Source: Chondrosia reniformis
Taxonomy: Eukaryota; Porifera; Demospongiae; Chondrillida; Chondrillidae
DNA: 64,000 bases
Direction of reading: 5' to 3'
Assembly (NCBI GenBank): GCA_947172415.1
Contig: OX359189.1
Coordinates: 2,006,501-2,070,500 of the forward strand
Shown here: piece after piece, positions 61,001-64,000 of the stretch
Layout of the letters: each line of letters starts with the position of its first letter
Numbering within the stretch: the first letter of the stretch is position 1
Notes under the pieces: generated by a model
The model's database searches: none
What the model was told of the DNA's origin: nothing
What the model saw: the letters and a program-made list of their open reading frames with translations, nothing else
Made by a program: the position numbers and the translations under genes

Positions 61001-63731
61001 AGTATTTGTAGGAGTACCATTAAATTAACTGTTGTTTATTTTCCATTGTATTGTTTTGTTCCAATTAAGTGAAGCCTTATTGTGCTCTATTTAGTTATAA
61101 GAAATGATCCTCTAATGGATGAACCTTCTAGTTCAAGGCCTTCACAACCTCAGCTCAGGTCACAGTACTCAGTAATACGTACCATCCTTCCAATGAATAT
61201 AATGAGTAATTAAGGAAAATATCCTTCACTTGTCCACAGGTACCAAATCCAAGAGGAAGCAGAAAGATAAAAAGACCTCACGGACCCACCAACCAAGTAA
61301 GAACAATCTTTGTACATTTAGTATTTCCATTATTGCTCAAAGTCCTAACAAGACAGGTTCAGTAATATAACTTGTACTGTATTAATAGAATCCAAAAGGA
61401 AGAGAGTACAGCCTCACTCACCCTCTCCTGAGGAGGATGGTAGCAGTAGTGGATCCAACAGTAGTGGATCCAACAGTAGTGGATCCAACAGTAGTGGATC
61501 CAACAGAAGTGGATCCAACAGTAGTGATGATGGAATGACTGGACCAGTGGAAGGAGACAATAGTGAAGTAGATGGTAAGTATCAGTCATGTAGTGTGTTG
61601 TGTAGTTGTTGTATTTGTGAACTGTGTTAGTTAATCTCTTTCCTTCAACAGGTTCTAGTTTCAAACAGAGAAAGAAAAGTCAGTACTCATCGAAGTCAGC
61701 TAAAAGACGTGACAGAATGAAGACTGACACTGTTCCCCAATCTAGTGAGAATGATATTCTTTTGTTACATACTGCAATGTGTTCCTTGCGTGTGGTGGGC
61801 AGTAAAAGGAAGTTGACACTTTGAGATCTTGTAGTCATACTGTCTCATGAATATTGTTATATGGTCTATGAATATAATTTGACTCTCCTTCAAGTAGGAT
61901 ATATAGTTATTGACTAACGGATATTGTTACATACATCCAAACTAACATTTTACAATTAAATAACTACTTCTGTTACTTCATAGAACCTATTTGTCTTATT
62001 GTGTAACCTCCAAATAAGGACAGCCTATACATAAAGAGCACTACCACTTGTCCCAAGGTGTCCTTACATGGAGGTTTCACTGTAAAACATTCTGTAAACC
62101 CATTAATATACAGTATTGATTAGAAATACTTGACCACTTTTTTGAGTGCAACACGCGTACTAAACTAGCTTACTCTAGCTTACTCGTGAGTATTCGACTG
62201 TAATTAACACAAATTTCGACTTTAAAAGTGACAAATTCGGTGCAAAATTCGTATACTTCCCACTCTAGGCTCTTCCTTATAAACCTTCTTATAGTGTGTG
62301 AACTAATTTCAGTGGAGAAATGTCTTGATATCAAGCTGTAAAGATCTGTACAGGTTATTTCGTTGTCATCTTCCATGTCCATTATATTTAGTGTTTTGTT
62401 GTACATATAAGTGTACTTGTTCCACACTACTGCACATGCGTAATAATAGACATTTTAGTGACGATGAATGTCAGTGAATGGTATTGCATTGCTAATTTCA
62501 CTAACATTAATGGTACAATGATATTATTGGTTTTACAGTACACCTTTCTTCAGTAGGTGGTCCGTCAGGGACACACCCTCCTTCAGTAGGTGGTCCATCA
62601 GGGACACACCCTCCTTCAGTAGGTGGTCCATCAGGGACACACCCTCCTTCAGTAGGTGGTCCATCAGGGACACACCCTCCTTCAGTAGGTGGTCCATCAG
62701 GGACACACCTTTCTTCAGTAGGTGGTCCATCAGTGACACACCCTCCTTCAGTAGGTTGTCCATCAGGGACACACCCTCCTTCAGTATATACAAAGAGTAA
62801 GTCATACGTATGTATACGTATTTAAGTGTACGTAGAGACGCTTTCGGTGCAGACTGATTTTCCTATACTAAAGGGGATAAAGGGGCAAGCCTTCATTAAT
62901 TTTGGATAAGGATGTAGTTACTGTAGTAAGCTTTCTCTGTGCCAACCAGCTATTTTCCAGAAGTCTTGTTCATCCTGTGTAGGCCATGTACGTATGTATG
63001 ATTTTACAAGCATGTATGAGAGTGTGTTACTGTATTTCATTCTATGTAGAACCACCTAAGAAAAGAGAGCAACACTCTTCCTTTCACTCTCCTCCTCAAT
63101 CTGCACCTGATCAGAAAAGGGAAGATAGTAAAAGAGGTAAATAATACACATAAAATATGGTAGTACTCTCTTTAGTAGAAATAACATGAAAACAGTAATT
63201 TGAGTTAAAAGCCTGGGTGGGGCTACCTTCCCCAACTGGGTGGGGCTACCTTACTCATGCAACTGGGTGGGGCTACCTTCCCCAACTGGGTGGGGTTATT
63301 TTCCCCAACTCAAATTTTAATCCTCAAACTTTTATAGAGGTAAAAAAGGAAGCAAGCTTATAGCTTGCCATTTGCAAATACGTACATGTACATGTACATA
63401 TATTTATAATAATTATGAACCTACGTATTTACCTTTTTATATAACCTCCAAATAAGGGCATCCTATACATGAAGAGCACTGCCAATTGTCCCAAGGTGTC
63501 CTTATATGGAGGTTTCCCTGTAATAAATGTACTTACTTATACAGTAAATAATTTTGAAGCTTGAATCATAGTCCCTCATTGTTGACTATAAAGAACTTAA
63601 ATAGTATTAGTTAAGTAGATTCTTGATAGAACTTGTTTTGTCTGCTTATGTAGGTAAATCAAAGAAAATCAGCAGCCAGAGTAAATCAGCTTCTCTCAGT
63701 TCTGTGTCAGATAAAGAAGAAAGTAACTCAG
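40025..63731 (+). CDS. NLR-2: death-fold / NACHT / expanded LRR receptor, last exon off window
   Basis: Second NLR, 31 exons visible, about 2231 codons. Exons: 40025-40049, 40115-40405, 40948-41826, 41900-41956, 42255-42410, 42488-42589, 44304-44435, 44962-45017, 45272-46940, 47360-47547, 47629-47767, 47886-48046, 48645-48819, 48933-49099, 49300-49486, 49746-49909, 50490-50664, 51339-51487, 51609-51783, 54104-54276, 54962-55139, 57731-57897, 58382-58471, 59063-59264, 59498-59575, 61240-61296, 61389-61574, 61652-61744, 62539-62796, 63050-63136, 63654-63731. All joins keep phase and no stop interrupts them. By comparison with NLR-1 one final exon (start GSKKQE in NLR-1) should lie about 0.8 kb beyond the window. 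Differences from NLR-1: no CARD-like exon, a unique exon (44304-44435, STIPKRHKSIKHN), six more LRR-type exons, a shorter C-terminal array. Introns carry a Penelope-like element, a non-LTR element and several MITEs without damaging exons. Confidence 0.8.
40115..40405 (+). CDS. NLR-2 N-terminal death-fold exon
   Basis: Paralogue of 16335-16622, one codon longer, about 80 percent identical in protein (FESKLRIYLKDLGNWKEV, AFFKCLLHWVHLNVKDT). Ends in the same phase-1 donor, agtg before gttaag. Confidence 0.8.
41010..41815 (+). repeat. 33-bp coding minisatellite of NLR-2 with LIYGL variant units
   Basis: About 24 units related to PSGTHPPSVGG in exon 40948-41826. Several units have the distinct form PPLIYGLSWTHPP or SETHPP, which does not occur in the NLR-1 arrays and alternates with the standard unit. 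Phase is kept throughout. Confidence 0.9.
41985..42175. repeat. Dispersed repeat copy B
   Basis: Second copy of the repeat at 14545-14760 (ttttcctacatgctat ... gggagtctttgtcttttc), inserted in NLR-2 intron 41957-42254. The equivalent NLR-1 introns (18168-18260 and 30522-30618) lack it and are about 200 bp shorter, so these are empty sites. Confidence 0.7.
42890..44135 (-). mobile_element. Truncated Penelope-like retroelement (RT + GIY-YIG) with 5' inversion
   Basis: Minus-strand fragments in order: RT motif QQQDGAAMGSPISPVVANIY (about 44075-44015), KRYVDDTYCI (about 43970-43930), an RT thumb region (43924-43709, MENRHVSVFLEHLNSL), and a GIY-YIG endonuclease (43493-43182: GVVYEIPCSSGQKYIGKTKR, ETRIKEHQ). 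This RT plus GIY-YIG order defines Penelope-like elements. The reading frame is broken between RT and endonuclease, and the palm N-terminal part is missing, so it is dead. At the 5' end about 30 bp of the RT region is repeated in inverse orientation (44088-44120 versus 44010-44040). It sits in the NLR-2 intron 42590-44303. Confidence 0.85.
42892..42953 (-). ncRNA. Hammerhead-ribozyme-like motif of the Penelope-like element
   Basis: On the minus strand, CTGATGA (42944-42938) is followed by a six-pair stem ggccac/gtggtc and GAAAC (42919-42915). Flanking taatgtact (42953-42945) can pair with agtaatta (42899-42892), a possible stem I. Stem III is short and imperfect (atca/tgat). The motif lies downstream of the GIY-YIG coding part of the retroelement on the same strand. 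Penelope-like elements are known to carry hammerhead ribozymes. Cleavage activity is not shown. Confidence 0.6.
44515..44600. repeat. Dispersed 80-bp hairpin repeat (copy 2)
   Basis: Same sequence as 31320-31410 with few changes (aacctccaaataaggacat ... catggaggtttcactgtaaa), in the NLR-2 intron 44436-44961. Confidence 0.6.
45272..46940 (+). CDS. NLR-2 NACHT exon
   Basis: 556-codon exon with intact NACHT ATPase: Walker A GAPGCGKTTLSRK (about residue 656), Walker B FILDGYDEAS (about 733), sensor I CDVIVTSRPVT, GMCRVPVVLKIVCKVQEY, TMSGIYKKYI, and FTHKTVQEALAALHIA. No disabling change. Differs from the NLR-1 NACHT at roughly four residues in ten, much more than the almost identical ERM part of the same block. 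Confidence 0.95.
47360..59264 (+). CDS. NLR-2 LRR-like exon series, expanded
   Basis: Fifteen exons. After two lead exons (47360-47547, 47629-47767) type A exons (47886, 48933, 49746, 51339, 54104, 57731) alternate with type B exons (48645, 49300, 50490, 51609, 54962). Two further exons (58382-58471, 59063-59264) match the end of the NLR-1 series. NLR-1 has only three A and two B exons. Several A exons are almost identical in sequence (25436, 48933, 49746 encode the same 50 residues), so the pairs were duplicated recently. Confidence 0.75.
48106..48345. repeat. Insertion of about 240 bp specific to NLR-2
   Basis: Flanks match 24640-24690 of NLR-1 but this segment has no counterpart there. 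It starts gttcaaaaacttgtggggc and contains gaggacacttaagtgtcctg, a perfect palindrome of 16 bp. Class not recognised. Confidence 0.45.
50672..51214. mobile_element. Pogo/Tc1-like non-autonomous element next to a splice donor
   Basis: Ends cagtggaacgcctataatcc and (inverted) cagtgtaaccccttatatgg, flanked by TA on both sides (50670-50671, 51215-51216). About 543 bp, no transposase ORF. The left TA is in the donor region, only five bases after the exon end at 50664, yet gtatgt is preserved. Confidence 0.75.
51794..52135. mobile_element. MITE with 19-bp inverted ends and TA duplication
   Basis: Left cactcaatcctcccttatc and right end its near-perfect complement (gataagggaggattgggtg), 342 bp, flanked by TA. 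The paralogous sites after exons 26449 and 55139 read gagtactacttatttgtac without insertion, an empty site. Confidence 0.85.
52670..53196. mobile_element. Inverted-repeat element containing a second long palindrome
   Basis: Outer inverted repeat of about 27 bp (catgtcacaagttccttacg at the left, complement at the right), 527 bp in all, flanked by TA. Inside, 52832-52870 and 52903-52940 form a near-perfect 38-bp inverted repeat (aatcaccgcatacgttcgtg ...). The interior is GC-richer than its surroundings and contains repeated motifs cgttcctcgggttcctc and ttccgaaatcgtgcctc. Paralogous sequences around 53620 and 57100 lack it. Confidence 0.8.
55207..56340 (+). mobile_element. Non-LTR retrotransposon fragment with 5' inversion
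   Basis: The plus-strand ORF 55479-56189 (236 codons) encodes the C-terminal part of a LINE-type RT protein (NYLGSTITPGNDMTAEFQRR, ARSTFFRLKRRLW, FNAFVTSTFL). The left part (55480-55207) codes on the minus strand for the region usually found before the RT (HLKDQWWNKRAEHVERAAEM), so the 5' piece is inverted. The right end is a (ttga)n tail. A 12-bp duplication atacgtaaatcc flanks the element (55195-55206 and 56341-56352). It is in the NLR-2 intron 55140-57730; clade not determined. Confidence 0.85.
60174..60393. repeat. Long palindrome with about 100-bp arms
   Basis: Left arm 60174-60275 (aaattttctacaaaaatag ...) is the inverted copy of right arm 60299-60393, with a loop of about 22 bp. Only a few mismatches. 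It lies in the NLR-2 intron 59576-61239 and could fold as a cruciform, or as a hairpin in the pre-mRNA. It contains gtagggatggc and its complement, shared with the element described at 26741-27713. Confidence 0.9.
60400..60890. repeat. Repeat-derived block ending like the NLR-1 intron element
   Basis: Follows the palindrome and ends ccatccctacatagagagt, the same end as 27658-27680. It contains a purine-rich run (gaagaagatgaagaag) near 60658 and no ORF of note. Probably the same non-autonomous family as 26741-27713. Confidence 0.45.
62005..62095. repeat. Dispersed 80-bp hairpin repeat (copy 3)
   Basis: Same unit as 31320-31410 at the paralogous intron position in NLR-2. Confidence 0.6.
62546..62786 (+). 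repeat. 33-bp coding minisatellite, short C-terminal array of NLR-2
   Basis: About seven units of the PSGTHPPSVGG repeat in exon 62539-62796. The equivalent NLR-1 exon has about 38, so the two differ by about 31 units (1023 bp, a multiple of 33), keeping frame. Confidence 0.95.
63213..63310. repeat. 24-bp tandem repeat in an NLR-2 intron
   Basis: About four units of gggtggggctaccttccccaact, paralogous to 33340-33480. Confidence 0.8.
63440..63525. repeat. Dispersed 80-bp hairpin repeat (copy 4)
   Basis: aacctccaaataagggcatc ... gtccttatatggaggtttcc, same unit as 31320-31410. The paralogous NLR-1 intron (33600-33640) keeps only the first about 20 bp (ttaacctccaaaataagggc), a partial deletion. 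Confidence 0.6.
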
Positions 63732-64000
63732 GTATGTAAAGTGTCAGAATCAAGTTAGTGTGTTATGTCATTCATAAATCAACAGTAGTTTGATTTTATA
63801 TACTCGCAAGCTTGATGGGGTTGCTATAATGTGACATGAGATGATGTGTGTTGTGTGTTTCATTTGATTTTCTGCTATAGAAACATAATAAATCACTAGA
63901 CACAGATAGAGCCTCATTTAATGCGCTGATATTGCCTGTGACTCCTGCTTCTGTCCCATTTTCCTCTTCTTCATTGTTTTCTTGGGAGCTCTTATTATCT

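Noticed and set aside
61073..61150. Possible extra NLR-2 exon (VIRNDPLMDEPSSSRPS)
   Set aside because: Acceptor and donor exist, but the exon ends in phase 2 while the next exon needs phase 1, and NLR-1 has no counterpart.

Overview
The window is eukaryotic and AT-rich, with interrupted genes: small exons, GT/AG introns of about 60-1500 bp and phase-consistent joins. The gene content is an ARL6 small GTPase, an ezrin/radixin/moesin (ERM) gene and very large death-fold/NACHT/LRR receptors of the NLR type. Together with TACGTA-rich introns this fits a demosponge of the Amphimedon type, where bona fide NLRs with DEATH/CARD, NACHT and LRR parts are known. The species assignment is inference. All gene models were built by eye from splice sites, reading phase and protein similarity.

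Layout. 1-1545: 27-bp minisatellite. 1565-2663 (-): first four coding exons of ARL6/BBS3; the rest lies left of the window, so the minisatellite is in or near an ARL6 intron. 2664-3567: divergent intergenic region. 3568-11524 (+): complete 14-exon ERM gene (575 aa). 12330-15927 (+): a short ERM paralogue (about 407 aa) with FERM and the C-terminal actin-binding tail but without the long helical rod. 16247-34967 (+): NLR-1, 29 exons, about 2453 aa (death-fold domain, 33-bp coding minisatellite, basic/Ser exons, CARD-like exon, NACHT, LRR-like exon pairs, and a second basic/Ser/minisatellite cassette).

Near 35495 a second copy of the block begins (offset about 24.7 kb): the last exons of ERM (35496-36241), the short ERM paralogue (37047-39717, broken by an internal deletion and an 82-bp tandem expansion) and NLR-2 (40025 to beyond 63731, last exon off-window). 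NLR-2 lacks the CARD-like exon but has six additional LRR-type exons. The duplicated ERM part is almost identical between copies while the NACHT exons differ strongly, so the block is a mosaic of ages or of gene conversion.

Introns hold many mobile elements: a Penelope-like retroelement with a hammerhead-like motif, a non-LTR retrotransposon with a 5' inversion and a visible target duplication, several TA-flanked inverted-repeat elements (MITEs) with empty paralogous sites, a 100-bp-arm palindrome and many minisatellites.

Functionally, the ERM proteins would link membrane and actin cortex, and the NLRs would be intracellular sensors. Head-to-tail linkage and co-duplication of a degenerate ERM with an NLR is the most interesting system-level feature.
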